Assembly: GCA_000467715.1 (NCBI GenBank)
Contig: AJFK01000129.1
Span: 161,120-225,119, forward strand
Reading direction: 5' to 3'
Origin: Hysterium pulicare CBS 123377
Taxonomy: Eukaryota; Ascomycota; Dothideomycetes; Hysteriales; Hysteriaceae
Length of the DNA stretch: 64,000 nt
The notes under the pieces were generated by a model. The model ran no database searches, had not been told where the DNA came from, and was given only the letters and a program-made list of their open reading frames with translations. Made by a program: the position numbers and the translations under genes. This document shows, piece after piece, positions 48,735 through 60,509 of the stretch; the stretch's first letter is position 1, and each line of letters opens with the position of its first letter.

Positions 48735-51462
48735 TCACGATCCCGTCCCATTACCTCCCATCCCCAAGTCCATATGTCCCGGACTGGGCGGCATGTTACC
48801 ACCCTCCCATATATTCGCCTCCGCACCCAACACAAACTCAACACTGCCGCCCTCCACCATGACGTCGTCATGCTCAAACCAATTCTTCTCCCAACTTTGT
48901 CCATTAATCTTCACACTCTGCACGAAGTAATTACTCTGCCCAAGCCCACTTTCCTCCCCAGGTCCAGTCGCCGTAATGCGTAGAGTGCGATTTCCGTTAA
49001 CGGTCATGTTTATGTCTTTGAACCAGGGAGAGGCGAGGAGATAGACGGGTTGTGTGACTATGGGGTAGATGCCGAGCATTTGCCATATAAGCCAGGAGTT
49101 GAGGGCGCCGGCGTCTGAGTTACCGGGGACGCCGTAGTTTGCGTTGTGGAAGCTGCACGGGTGAGTCTCGGTATAGGTGAACCCAAGAAAAGGGATGTCG
49201 GTACTTACTATTGGTTAGCTAGGGCGCGAGATTGCTCGACGCTCTTCCATTGTTTGTTGATGTAGTTGTATAGGTAGGGTGTTGCGAAGTCGGGTTCGTT
49301 TCTGGTTTCAGATGGTTAGTTTAGGGAATTGGGCGGAGCTGTGTGGAGTTGTTGTACCCTATGTTCATGATGGTGTTGATGCCTGCTCCATTTGCGCCGA
49401 GGTTTTGCTGGCTGGTATTTGGCATGAACTGTATCGTACATATCAGCAACCAGTTATGTTGCCTGAACCATCAGAACTTACAATATAATCAAGACGTGAC
49501 TCAAATCGGGACGGGCCGCCCATAAATTGGATAAGTGTTTGCGCATCATGGGGTATGACAAATGAATACTCTACAGCAAGCATCAGTAGTACTCAAATTG
49601 ACAAACAACATGTATCCTTACCGAATGGAGTTGCTTCATACGAGATGGCGGACCACTCGCACTCCCCGCACAGAGCAGGATTATATCCACTCGAGTTGAA
49701 TGTTCCATTCGAAAACTTCGGCGTCAAGAATCCTGTGAAGTTTACACTTGTGGCGCTGGGGTCCCAAATAAGTTGCCAGCCAGCAGATCGATTAAGATAC
49801 TTCTGCACATCCCCTGGAGCTTCTCCCTTCGCAACTTGGCTGAGAGCGAAGTCATTCAGGGCATATTCGACTGTTCGAGAAACACATCGACCATTATTGT
49901 CAAGCGAAACATAACCTAGGGATAGCCAATCTTCAAGAGCTCCCCGACCCTCTTTGACGCTGCCAGTCATATCGTCCGGGCTAAAAGTGTTGTACGGAAC
50001 AACTTCTGCATCCTTCACCATGGCTGCATAACCGTCGGTCCAGTTGATCGCGCCTCGGAGACCTTTGACATATGCATCAGCTAATACATTATCGGCATTG
50101 CTTCCACCTTGTACGAGTCCATTATAGTTCCCGGACCTGCCATCAGGCATATACCCTTCATAGCGCCAGGTATCGATCAATGAGCGGATCATGCCTTCAT
50201 AAGCCTCTGGTTGTATCAGATGGTACAGACTAATGGTGTTGCGAAATATATCCCACAAAGTATAGAAATCATCGAAGTATCTGACTCGGCATTAGGTACG
50301 ACTCTCAAATGGAAACAAGATATATTTACGGCTCGTCTGACGTCCAAAGAGGGTTCTCCCCTGTTCGATCGGAAGGCATGAGATGCATGAAATAAAGTGA
50401 CGAGTAGAGAAGAATTAAATTCGTCTGATTCGCTGAATCATTCGTATTTACTTCAATTTTGCTGAACACGTCCTGATTCCACTCCTTAACCGCCGCATCG
50501 ACGGTATCATTTAGATTCCAGGATTTGATTTCGGAGACTTTGAACGAGCAGGCTTTTTCTGTCGAGATGAAAGAGATCCCAACTCTAGACTTGACCTGAG
50601 ATGTGTTGCTACTATTCCAGCTAAAGAGCGCCCCAACGCGATCATTAAGGGGCCCTGCTGTCTGGTTCGATCCGCCAAAAGTAGCTTGTGGAATAGGCTC
50701 ATTACTGTAGGTGTGATATCGCGGCATCGGATCCGTATTACGACCATGGAAAGTTCGAGCTTCGTCCGGAGCGTCTTCGAACTCTCCACAAAAGTATACT
50801 GTCATTGGAGCACCTTCGTTCCATCCGCCGCCATAGGTCCCGTAGCCCGTATATATTCTTCCATTTTCCGAAACGTTGATTTCTCCACCGATATAGTACT
50901 GGACGCTATAGCCTCCGTTTTCATCTGGAAGATAATGAGAGACATCAACTAAAACGTGCTTCTCTCCGCTTGGGAAGGAGTATTCGATGATCCCGGAATG
51001 CCGTGCTCCTGAGAGCTCAACAGTAACACCATTCTGCAATTGTGTCTTAAAGTATCCGACTTTTGCGGTATCGTTTCCCACCCGTGCTTGCCAATACGTT
51101 TGGTTATCGAGGATGTTGACCGGCGCATCAATGGTAGTAAGAGGCATTTGCGCAATGATTCCATACTTCGGAAAGCCACCTGTGCCAGACTCGTGCATCA
51201 TCGTGATCGCAGTCACGTTGCCGTTTGGTGTGTAGCCTCCATTGAGAGTAGCAAGCGAGCGATTGGCTTCGTAGGTGTCAATGCCTACTTTGACGACGCC
51301 GAACGGGACGGCTCCTCCTACGAAAATATCGCCTCCACCAAAGGCTTGACCTGGAAAAGGACCTTCGGATCCAATGAAAGGGTTCACATATTGCGAGTAG
51401 TCAATCTGTGCTATTGAAGAGCTTGAAAGGAATAATAGTAAAATGAGAGGTCGATGTGCCAT
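48735..51462 (-). CDS. Secreted GH92 alpha-1,2-mannosidase
   Basis: Six exons (51462-50330, 50280-49622, 49570-49482, 49428-49358, 49301-49209, 49152-48735), introns 49-56 nt, all phases exact, give 820 aa. Signal peptide MAHRPLILLLFLSSSSIAQ. The N-terminal GH92 beta-sandwich starts with YVNPFIGSEG and contains GGDIFVGGAVPFGVVK and MMHESGTGGFPKYG. The (alpha/alpha)6 domain includes YFDDFYTLWDIFRN (rebuilt across intron 1), DGRSGNYNGLVQGGSNAD, the catalytic-region NEPDFATPYLYNY and GNSDAGALNSW. Many N-glycosylation sites. It removes alpha-1,2-mannose (calcium-dependent in the family) from glycans outside the cell. The C-terminus is Gly-rich and slightly longer than usual. Confidence 0.94.
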
Positions 51463-52031
51463 AATTGAAGAACGATGTTTTCAGAATCAACATGTGCATC
51501 GGTCCTGGGAAACGCTCGGAAGGCGCCATTATATGGAAGGAAATCCATGATGAGGGGATCAATGTTGCATCTGCAAGGTACTTGGGTAACATTGACTGTG
51601 CGCTTCCCCGCAAAGTAGAGGTATATCTCCGCACTCTTGTTGTGGGCCCTGATCTGCGAGCTTTGAACATCCTCCGGGATTCCAACTCGTAACTTAATTT
51701 CTACCATGACGTCATGTTCGTTCTGAGAAGAAAGGTCGGTTGGGCTTTCTGTGGAGCTTAGAAATGCGATACGATGCGAAGTATAACCATGACCAGCAGT
51801 TGAAATCGATGGTAGCAGTATCATAAAATCTAACTATCACGTGACTATATGACTACAAACCCAGATATTGTCACCACACTCTACTTGTAGGCCTTGTAAA
51901 AAAAACCTAAGCCCCATTTTAGATGATCCGAGTAACTCCGACGCTAATGCAAAAGTCATTTCGTATGAAAGATTTCCACCCTTCCAAACGCCATTTCCGG
52001 CGCCTTTCATGAGTACAACTACACCATCATA
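51463..52031. other. Intergenic region
   Basis: GH92 promoter and UTP7 3' region. Minus frames at 51401-51824 overlap the GH92 start out of frame and have no family resemblance. No gene supported. Confidence 0.5.
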
Positions 52032-53748
52032 TTAAGTCCCTTTTCTGGCAAATCTGGCAAGCGCGGGTCCATATTCCACCTGCAGCCTCTTTACTTTCTC
52101 TTGCTCTCTCTTATTCAAACTGTGCAGCGCCTCTCTGGCTCTGACCTTCTCTTCATCAATGACATTCCTCTGCCCCTTCTTTCTCAGATGCTTTCTAAGA
52201 GCACTATTCCTGCCCCGTCCTCTCTCCTTCAACTTCTTTATTTTGTCTTCTGGCTTGGCATCTAGATCCCGTTCCTTCTTTCTCTGTTCTTCGGATGCTA
52301 AGTCTAGGTTCCCGACGAAATTGGGATCTAATGAGATCATTTCGGGCTGGAGCTTCTCGAGCAAGGCATGTACTTCGGCTTCTTGTCGTTGTTTAGTAGT
52401 CTCGAATGGATTCGTTCCAGCCTCTAGGGAGTCGGGATTGGGTTCACCTGCTCCTGGTATAATGATGGAACTAAAGCCTGAGCTGTGGGAAAGACCGAGT
52501 ACGTCTTCAAAGGGGCAGAAACGTGCGCGGGATATTATTTTGCCATCACCACCCCAGGCCATATATGGTGCAGGAACCTTTATGCCAGAATCTGCAATGG
52601 AGTGCGTGAAGATGTCGGGTTTGAAGATGGAGACTTGGGTACCCCACCCTACAGCTGTGAGATTTCGATCTGAGATGGAAATTGTCGAGCCAGGTTGTCG
52701 AAGGTGATGTGTGTGTACCTCTTTAAACGTACGGATATCCCATATTGACATTCGCCTGTCTTGGCCTGTTGACACCATATAGCGGCCAGAGCGGTCAACG
52801 GAGAGAGCTCGGACGGGGCCGTGGTGGGGTAGAAACTTTACGAGGGGAGTGGAGGAGTTCGGAGACCAGAGTGTTACAGTGCCTTTCTGGTGACCGATGT
52901 GTAAGATAGCATTGTGAGGATTTTGGCAGAGCGATGTGGGAGGGCCGAGATGTGTGGGTAATTCGGTAATCATCTGTCCCGTGGAAGTGTCCGTGTAGCG
53001 GAGGACGCCTGCAGTAGACTGTCTAATGTTAGATACTGTATGGTATATTGTTATTCCTGCCATCAGGAGTACTTACTACAGAAGCCAGCAAGAAATGATA
53101 CGGTAGAAACTCCAGATGAGTAGCTTCAACGTGCTTCTTCAAATTGTGAATCTCGACACCGTCTCTTGCATAGACATAAACACTCTTCTTCTGCGCCACT
53201 GCAAAGCTCTGATTATTATGCAACCACTTCGCATCCCTTATTGTCTCTCCAAGCTGCAATTCGCATCCCAGTTTTCCATCCCTCCAATCCATCACTGCAA
53301 GATGTCCCTTCCTCCCGGCAATTAGCAAGTCCCTCCCGTTCCTCGTATACTCGCACACATCGTACGGCCCGAGCCCCTCTAACTTCAACTCAAAGCCCTT
53401 CTTCGCCGTCTCAATCCCAACATCATGCCGAATATCATCCTGTCGCACTTTATACGTCCTTTCGAGCTCATGCTCAGGTTCGAGAAAACCGGAGGTGTTA
53501 TCGAGTAATATCTCCGCATTCTTGGCTTGAATCGTGGCATCTTTGTATTTGGATTCGAGAGATTTGAGGTTGTGGCGTAGCTTTTTATCTTTCACGGACT
53601 TTGTGCGGATTTGCTTGCCTCTGCCGTAGGTTTTAGTAGCTTCGGTCGCGTGTTGGCGTATTAGTGCAGTTTCGGCATCAAGAGCGGAGTCGCTTGATTT
53701 CCGCCGTGCTTTGGGAGCTTTTGAGAGCTCCATTGTAGTTGTTGACAT
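52032..53748 (-). CDS. UTP7: U3 snoRNP / SSU processome WD40 protein Utp7
   Basis: Two exons (53748-53077, 53018-52032) with a 58-nt GTAAGT..GACAG intron (branch TCTAAC) give 552 aa, the length of yeast Utp7. ATG 53748 sits in a good context (ccaccATG); the frame is open to 53910 but the upstream part is leader. Signs of Utp7 are the basic coiled N-terminus (TKTYGRGKQIRTKSVKDKKLR), LGPYDVCEYTRNGRDLLIAG, AVMDWRDGKLGCELQLGETIRD, DTSTGQMITELPTHLG, the GHQKGTVTLWSP blade, GRYMVSTGQDRRMSIWDIR, and the conserved CPFEDVLGLSHSSGFSSIIIPGAG end of the propeller, then a Lys/Arg-rich tail. It acts in nucleolar 18S rRNA processing. A decayed copy of its 5' end lies at 60510-60700. Confidence 0.95.
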
Positions 53749-53976
53749 GGTGGAAGAGGATACACTGGTGGGAATATTTTTTGGTGGTTTGAAAACACGT
53801 CGAATTTTTGGACAGCTCTCACCGCCTCTTGGCGCCAAGATTTCACGCTCGGAACGCCTCCTCAGCCGTGGCTTTTGGAATGCTAACCTTCTCGTCGTCA
53901 TCAAGTTCATCAGTTCTTTTACAAATGCACATTATAGGTTAGATATCCAATAGCGCGAACTTCTCAGCTAAGTTGT

Positions 53977-54895
53977 TCAACTTGCCCCTCTCTCTGTCCG
54001 TAATAAATTTCGAGTGTCAAATGTTCCTGACTTAGATTCTCCACTCTCCGCGACGTTTACTTGAAGTCCCCATCCAATCTCACTATTTCTCCGTATTTTT
54101 CTTGCAGAAGCAGAGACCGATAATTTGTCAGGCAGTTCCACTGTCACACTATGTTGAGGCATCTTTGTCCGGGACCAGACAAGCCTCAATTTCTCTTTGA
54201 ACAGTTTTTCAAGAATATCGGTCACTGCTTCTCTGTCTACGTTGAGGATAATCTGTAGATAGGGCTCTCTCATGAGTTCTTGAAAAACTACGAGAAATGT
54301 CTGGTCCTGGCCGTTTCCAAACAATAGACTACTCGCGTGATAGCTCACTCCGCCAAGGTGCACATCAGTACCATCAACCTGATTCCGCATCATGTTCCAT
54401 TCTTTCAAAAACCAAGATGGTTTCCAGTAAGGTTAACTTGGTCCCGATTTCAACCCAGCTTGTGTTGAAAAAGATGATGACAGGAGGAGCCAAGAGCTCT
54501 TGCAATGTGCATCCTCTCGCAAACCAACGACTGTTTATGAATTCGGATTCGAAGTTCGGGCTATCAACTTCGCCAGCCACATCGGCCAAGTAAGTGTAAC
54601 AGATTTCAGACCGCCAATACCAGTCATACATCGAGTTGATCGCCTCCGAAAGTTCAGCGCTGCTCTTTTTGTCGATGCAACAAGTATCAATCCATGCATA
54701 CTCGAAACCGTCCTGGACTGCTTGGGCACAGCATCGCTTGATCTTGTCGTAACCGAGCAGTTTCTGAGTCTCTGGCTTATCGATATCTTCGAATGTGACT
54801 TCCCCCTCGTCCCAGGTATGCGAGAGTATCACATAGGGCGGTGGGTCAACCTGGAAGGCCTCCAACTTCAGTGTTAAAGTGTTGATCAGTCGCAT
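53977..54895 (-). pseudogene. Truncated, frameshifted HET-domain gene
   Basis: The first part, from ATG 54895 for 173 codons, is a HET domain: LEAFQVDPPPYVILSHTWDEGEVTF, RCCAQAVQDGFEYAWIDTCCID, INSMYDWYWRSEICYTYLADV, RWFARGCTLQELLAPP, FNTSWVEIGTKLTL. It then stops in frame at 54374. A second frame (to 53977) continues with a C-terminal HET-protein tail (SYHASSLLFGNGQDQTFLVVFQEL, TKMPQHSVTVELPDKLSV). The conserved middle part (usual TTRxEDxAYCLLG block and following) is absent. So there is a frameshift plus an internal deletion. A 34-nt GT..AG stretch would join the frames but is too short for a believable intron and would not restore the missing block. Confidence 0.78.
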
Positions 54896-55261
54896 AATGG
54901 AGACTTCAGAGTATTGTCTGATACTCCCGGATGACGAGCTGGCGTAAGCTGGGTAGGTAATTCTTTAGAACTGGCTTTACAACAGCTAAATCAAGTTGAG
55001 TCGCGACAATGGCACAAAACTACGTGGCAGGTGTGTCACCCTTGAACAATTATACCGCAGTATCACGAAGCACACAAGTGTCACATTCGTGCATGTCTGT
55101 ATAATCGACTTTTCTCCAGCTCAAGCTTGCATATTTAGATGCTGACACAGCCGCAGTACATGCATTCAAAGGCATGATTCGTTTTATATTCCATAGTCAG
55201 CTGTTACTAGTCTGCATAGGAATAGTAAAGTTAAGTTTCGCTGTACTTAGCATTCCGTAAA
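54896..55261. other. Intergenic region
   Basis: Between the HET remnant and the FAD-oxidase 3' end. No gene supported. Confidence 0.5.
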
Positions 55262-57033
55262 CTAGCTCCTCCAAGCCGAACAATTGTTCTGGGACTCCTG
55301 AGCAGCCACCCTCGAGATTTTGAAACCCCCAGGTACCCTCCGCTGCCACCAACCTTGAGGGTCATAGCGCTTCGCTACATCCTTCATGAACGCCACGTTC
55401 TCCGGCCCATAACTTCCCAAAGGGTCTTGGCTTGCATCTGCATAGTTCAAGTATACGAATTCCACGGCTGTGCCGTCTGTTGATGCAAATTCCTTCAGCT
55501 TGGCGGTCATGGCGCTCAATTCTGCCTGTGCGGCTGCCACCGCAGCGTCGTCTCCGTTTTCAACGGCAATGCCAGCGGTCCATAGAATGGCGTTGGAAGG
55601 GATGCGTTCGAGGCCCAGCATGTTGCCGCCCTTGCGTTGCCCGACTTTGCTGAGATACGAGGGAAGAGGTTGGAAAAACATTTGAGTGGTGAAGTTCTCA
55701 GCACCGATCGTTTTGGAGAGGGAGGAGACAAGTTGAGTGTGTTGTAAGGCGCACTGGCGGAGGATAGAGGGGGAGTTGAGAAAGGTCAGTGTCGTATCGG
55801 TGTTTCTGGAGAGAGAGAGTTATTAATCTTCAGTCCTGCTTCGTAGATAATAGTTGATGGACAAAATGGAGATCGGGGTTCACCGTACTTCGTTCCAGGA
55901 GGAACCTGCGAACTGTTCGCTACATCAGCGAGCGACTCAAGTTCCCAACTACTGTTTAAGGCTGGGATCTCGTTGATCCTGTCGAAGCCTGTAGTGTTGA
56001 GATAGCCCCTTGTATTAACACGAATAACTACTATCGTCACATCCTCACTAATTTCAGTATTGTGAGTGTACAATGGAATTAAGTGATTATCCCCCAGCTC
56101 CTCCGGATGATCCGTAAATTGGACCACAGCATCAACGACCTTATCGGAGTAGTTTGAGGCAATGATGCTCTGTCCATACGCTAGATCGACCGCCGGCATG
56201 GCCTGTAGGTCGAAGCGTGTGACAATTCCAAAATTGAGACTGCCGCCTTTGAGGGCTTTCCATAAAGCGGGATTCTCATCAGCGTTGGCCTCGACGATGG
56301 TTCCATTCGCGAGCACGACTTCGAAATTGACGACTGTATCGCAGCCAAAGCCATTGCGGCCACTGTAGTATGAGTTTCCCCCGCCGAGGAGAAATCCTCC
56401 GACGCCTACGCCACCATCGCGCCCCCCAGTTACCGTCACGTTGCCATTGTGGAGGAGGTTGTAGTAGACGTCTTTCCAGGCAGCACCAGGCTCGACGCTG
56501 GCTAAATCTCGATCAGGGTCGTAATATGAGCGGTTCATCATACCGAGGTCGAGGGTAATGCCGTTGGCAATGTTACTGATTCCGGGGAGGCCATGTCCAC
56601 CGCTGCGAACAGCAACGTGCCAATCCCCGGCTCCAGAGCCACTGCTGGCCAGGGCGCGGACGGCGACAGCGACCTCTTGGGTGGTATATGGCTGTACAAA
56701 GCACCAAGGGCGGAAACGTGCGTTAGCGGACCACCAGCTCTGGACGCGGGATTCGTATGCATCAGAGGTTGCGAGGAGGACCCGATCGCCAAGACCGGCG
56801 GAGATCAGGGCGTCGCACTGGCGATGTTGTCAGATGTTTTGATCGACGGTGGAATCAGTGGGGAGAACGTTTCAGCTGTGCTATAATGCCCGTCCTGCAC
56901 ACGACAGGGGGGGGAAGGTAATAAGGTCTCAACTTACAGGAGGAAAGCCGGTAACCCCTGAGGCTGCCTCTGTTGAAGATAGAAGCAAGAGAAAAGTAAC
57001 TAGAGCGTCAAATTTGGCAACAGTGCCCAACAT
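55262..57033 (-). CDS. Secreted FAD-dependent oxidase, VAO/BBE type
   Basis: Three exons (57033-56938, 56817-55889, 55805-55262), introns 120 and 83 nt, give 522 aa. Exon 1 is a signal peptide (MLGTVAKFDALVTFLLLLSS) joined to CDALISAGLGDRVLL. The PCMH FAD domain has PWCFVQPYTTQEVAVAVR, VAVRSGGHGLPG with the His that usually carries FAD, GGRDGGVGVGGFLLGGG, SGRNGFGCDTVVNFEVVLANG and LWKALKGGSLNFGIVTRFDL. The C-terminal BBE-type end has FVYLNYADASQDPLGSYG, then VAKRYDPQGWWQRRVPGGFKIS. Intact. Such enzymes oxidise sugars, alkaloids or phenolic alcohols with oxygen; the substrate cannot be told. It is a different subgroup from the decayed oxidase at 46.9 kb. Confidence 0.92.
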
Positions 57034-57701
57034 CGTTGCTTCGGGGGGTGCGCGGTTCGCTGGTATAACGTATGCTTAGAGCTTTGAGATGTCTCATATG
57101 CTGTTGTGTGTCTGAAGAAACGTCAATCACGTCAAGCGAACCAAGAAATCAAGCAATTTCAGTAGGAGAATAGTACGATCGGTACTTGATAATGCCCACG
57201 ATGTAAACAACTGACGTCCATCGATCCGGTTTAAAAGCTCTTATATATCTCAGGACCATTTTCAGGCTAACCAGGACTGTCGTCAATGTCTTTGAAGGAA
57301 TTCCGAACGTCAGTCGAACGAGGCTTAGATGTGATCAGCAGCTTATAAAAAGAGGGATATTCCAGGTTCCTTTTCATTATTACGAGTGGCGTTTGATCCC
57401 ATCTCTACCATAACCCATGTACTGAGTCGTTGTTGTTCTCTGTCAAGGATCAGCTTCCATGCGCCGATCTCGCAAGAAAATCTACTTTGGCCGCAATACG
57501 CGTATTGCTCTATTTGTCGAGGAAAATGCGTCAGCACGCACCGTTCACGCGTAGTCTGTGCAACGAAGGATCTTATTTACTCACCTTGACTGGCACTCAG
57601 TCGCATGCTTCTGGCGTTATTAGCGGCAGGATTGGCCCTGCCCTTACTATCTCCATCGCAGAAGTGCTCCTTTCCAGTCCCGTTAATCGGCACTTGTAGT
57701 G
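57034..57701. other. Intergenic region
   Basis: FAD-oxidase promoter and sequence with small overlapping frames on both strands; none has motif support. Confidence 0.5.
57241..57247 (-). promoter_or_regulatory. TATA-like element of the FAD oxidase gene
   Basis: TATATAA on minus about 210 nt upstream of ATG 57033. The distance is long but allows for a 5' leader; weak evidence. Confidence 0.3.
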
Positions 57702-58073
57702 TTAAAATCCTGGGGTTAAGCTTGCCACTTCCTCCAAACTTTCATGGCAATTGTCTTTATTGTCGCCTTCCTTAGCGACATTGATTTTATCATCATTGGT
57801 CGCGGCGTAACTGCAAGCTTTTGCATTTTTAATTAAGTGTTGAGCGGAATTATAGTCTACAACCTCGAAGATGTCTTGCGGCACCGGATATTCTTGAGCA
57901 TTATCCGGGTCACAGGTAGTCAAATACACCGACGTTCATGTTTCTCCTAGGCTTCGATGGTACAGGACGTTGTGGGGTTTCTTTCCACAACACCCGACTG
58001 GGGAGGACTGACTGTTAGACGTTTGATAGTAGCGCAGCTTTTGAGTGACGGACAGCTTCTTGGAGGTTGACAT
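57702..58073 (-). other. Possible small gene or decayed gene with one in-frame stop
   Basis: ATG 58073 opens a 45-codon frame (MSTSKKLSVTQKLRYYQTS) ending at TGA 57936-57938. The same frame then continues open for 78 codons to 57702 (VYLTTCDPDNAQEYPVPQD, then an acidic Asp/Lys-rich end). Two reading segments in one frame parted by a single stop suggest a decayed small protein or an unrecognised short intron. No donor/acceptor pair around the stop convinced me. No family recognised. Confidence 0.3.
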
Positions 58074-58097
58074 GGTTTAAGGATTGACATGGTTGAA

Positions 58098-58250
58098 ATA
58101 TCGCTATATATAAAGGAGCAAAACAGGTTGACAACTGTTCCGAGAGATGTAAAGTTGTAGATGTAGCTCACTGTTGAAAGTAGCCCTGCGTGCCCTGGTA
58201 GCTTAGCCGTTGCCCCAAGCGTGCCCCGGCTAGGTCTGATATAACCCCTT
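58098..58250. repeat. Dispersed repeat, copy 1
   Basis: About 150 nt similar to 63600-63735: shared blocks include caactgttccgaga, then a region around tagcttagccgttgc (tagtttagctaatgg in the other copy) and a shared end ctataacccct/atataacccct. The two copies are in the same orientation 5.5 kb apart. No coding capacity; could be a solo remnant of a mobile element. Confidence 0.7.
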
Positions 58251-58761
58251 AATCGATCTTACTCTCCAATCAATCCATCAGTTATCCTTTGCACAATCAC
58301 AGGCGGCCTTGACAAAAAACTACTGCTGCCCATTGAGTACACAGTCAACACTACCTAACTGACTCCCTACATCCCTAAAGCAAAGAACCAAATCCAAAAA
58401 GAATTGAATGCGAAATCGAAGAATCACCGTTACTCGCAATGAAATCAACTGTAAATGAGAGCTTTAAAAACAATCACCACTGAAGAGTGGTTGTGCTTTA
58501 CCAATATCTTCTTCTTTATAACACTTGTCCTCCGCTAGGTATAGTTCAGCTCGTCAATAGTCGTGCCTAACTCGGTCTGCTAACACTAATCCGCTAGTAG
58601 AGCTGTATTAGCGCGACGGAGTGGAAATGAGAAAACAAATAGTCAAAATAGATGGCGAGTGAAATGAGAGACGGTTCTTGTAGCGACGTCGAAAGCGGCG
58701 ACCTGCCAAGGCGTGGCAATAATGCCCGAAGGGGTGCCGCCAAAACTGCAAGCGGGATTCC
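58251..58761. other. Intergenic region
   Basis: Downstream side of the astacin-like gene. The minus frame 58608-58934 overlaps that gene out of frame. No gene supported. Confidence 0.5.
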
Positions 58762-59742
58762 CTAAATAGGGCCAGAGACATGGCCTGGTAAGACCGTCTT
58801 TTGCGGCGGCAGATTCTTGAGAGGAGGATATACAATGCTTGCCCATTGTCGATCGGTATCGGAGAGCTCAAAGGTTTCGTCAACCTTCCCAGCCTTTCCA
58901 TCGACCTGTTTGACCTCATCCGCCGAAAATGCATAGATCATGATTGACTTGATATCGAACTTGGATGCGTTGAGGTAGTCCATCTTCCAGAGGTCGTTGA
59001 TGGCATTCTTAGTTTTCTCCGGACTCCATCCCCAGGTATCCTGATTATACTTGATGATCTTGTCGATATCAAGCTCGAATGAAGTGTCGCGATCTCCTCG
59101 AAGCTGCTCGTGAATGAAACCAAGACCGTGTCCGAATTCATGCAAAATGGTGGCGTGCATGTACTTCATGAGATACGTCTTGCGATCCTGGTTGGTCTGA
59201 GGGTTGTCGCATTCTTGGAGGAGAGGAACGAAATTGAGATTCATCGATGGGTAGTTTCCTCTACATTCTTGCCCTAGATAACTCCATTGTCCAAAATAAC
59301 TGCCGCGATTGGGCCAATCTTCGGGAACTTCGGGGTCAGTCCAAAAAGTGACTCGAAACTGAGGCAGTTTCTGAGACTGGACGTCAACGAAATCGAATTT
59401 GATGTTGGTGCAAGTTTCCCAGGTTCTAGCGGTGTCAATAACCATGTCCTGTATGCGTTTGTGATAGCTCTCATATTCCTTATGCATTGGTTGATATGGA
59501 TACATGAACTGAACGACCAATGTAGATCCATCGTCCCACTTGTATTGTTTGAGCCTGCCTTCCTTGTCTCGAACAGGCACTGCCAAACTGCTGGGTGGCT
59601 CATCAACTAGTTGAAATTCCGAGTCATCAGAAGAAGGAATCGGTAGGCTTTGACGGAGTCCTTCCCCTACTTCTCCTTTTAAGCAGGTGGCGCATTGCTC
59701 AGAAGGAGCCAGGGCTGGGTGGCCCTGTGCAATGGATGACAT
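58762..59742 (-). CDS. Astacin-like zinc metallopeptidase (M12A-type motif)
   Basis: Single exon, 326 aa from ATG 59742 (MSSIAQGHPALAPS); the longer frame to 59748 begins with TTG. The zinc-binding motif HEFGHGLGFIHE (residues 201-212) matches HExxHxxGxxHE of astacins, where the final Glu replaces the Asp of ADAM/reprolysins. A Met-turn candidate, SIMIYAF, follows about 60 residues later (astacins usually have SxMHY, so the His is missing). The N-terminal 60 residues have no signal peptide. The fold start (YKWDDGSTLVVQFMYPYQP) looks like the usual metzincin opening. Fungal members of this group are poorly studied. Either cytosolic or exported by another route; substrate unknown. Confidence 0.85.
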   Translation of the reverse strand: MSSIAQGHPALAPSEQCATCLKGEVGEGLRQSLPIPSSDDSEFQLVDEPPSSLAVPVRDKEGRLKQYKWDDGSTLVVQFMYPYQPMHKEYESYHKRIQDMVIDTARTWETCTNIKFDFVDVQSQKLPQFRVTFWTDPEVPEDWPNRGSYFGQWSYLGQECRGNYPSMNLNFVPLLQECDNPQTNQDRKTYLMKYMHATILHEFGHGLGFIHEQLRGDRDTSFELDIDKIIKYNQDTWGWSPEKTKNAINDLWKMDYLNASKFDIKSIMIYAFSADEVKQVDGKAGKVDETFELSDTDRQWASIVYPPLKNLPPQKTVLPGHVSGPI

Positions 59743-59833
59743 AGTCAATGAATTGCCGCTAGCAAAGATATAGTCTGAGAAGAATTTTGGAGGACTGATG
59801 GAGAACTTGAGTGATACCAGGACGACGGGCTTG

Positions 59834-59839
59834 TTTATA
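59834..59839 (-). promoter_or_regulatory. TATA box of the astacin-like gene
   Basis: TATAAA on minus, about 95 nt upstream of ATG 59742. Spacing is typical; use is inferred. Confidence 0.45.
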
Positions 59840-60509
59840 TGTTGATCGTGATCTGTTGCTGCTTGATCCTAGCTGACATGCTTTCTACTGTGGCTGTATG
59901 CGAACGAGCCAGACATTGCATCCTTGATACAGCATCATGAAGTCTAGAACATTCAGCTCGCTTAGCAGTTCATGAAATTCAGGTCGTTGTCAAAGTAAGA
60001 TGTAGGCATGTTGGTAGCTAGTATCAATATGGTCATCTGGTATTTGTAGGCATTTCTAGACTGCTCGATGCAGATGTAGACATCGAATCGTGCAGAGTGC
60101 GAAATTCAGCCTTCGAGCTGCACCTTGGCAGCTGAAAAGCACGTCTGGCAGCCTAAAATTTACCGTCTACAAGATTCATCAAACTTAGAATAATATTCTG
60201 CAAATAATCTTGTCCGAGAATGCGATTTTGCTCTTTGTCAATAAGCTTTGCCCGAATCGATCTATTCCTGCACCTTGATCAGCAACGAGCAAAACCCTAT
60301 ACTCGGGCAAAACTGCATGCAAACCGGTACTCAGCACACATGCGTTTCTCATGCATGACTCTTGCCAATAAGTGTGAGCAATCGGCACGGCATGAAGCGT
60401 ACCGCATGTAGGGCACTCAGCTCCTTTGACTATCATGTTCAATATTCAGCCAGCCACATCATATGATCAAGAGAGTGCTGAAAAGGGATATTGCAGAGGT
60501 ACACCTCGT
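59840..60509. other. Intergenic region
   Basis: No gene supported; short frames only. Confidence 0.5.

Noticed and set aside
54375-54408. 34-nt GT..AG stretch that would join the two frames of the HET remnant
   Set aside because: Shorter than any credible intron in this window (47 nt minimum) and it would not restore the missing conserved block.
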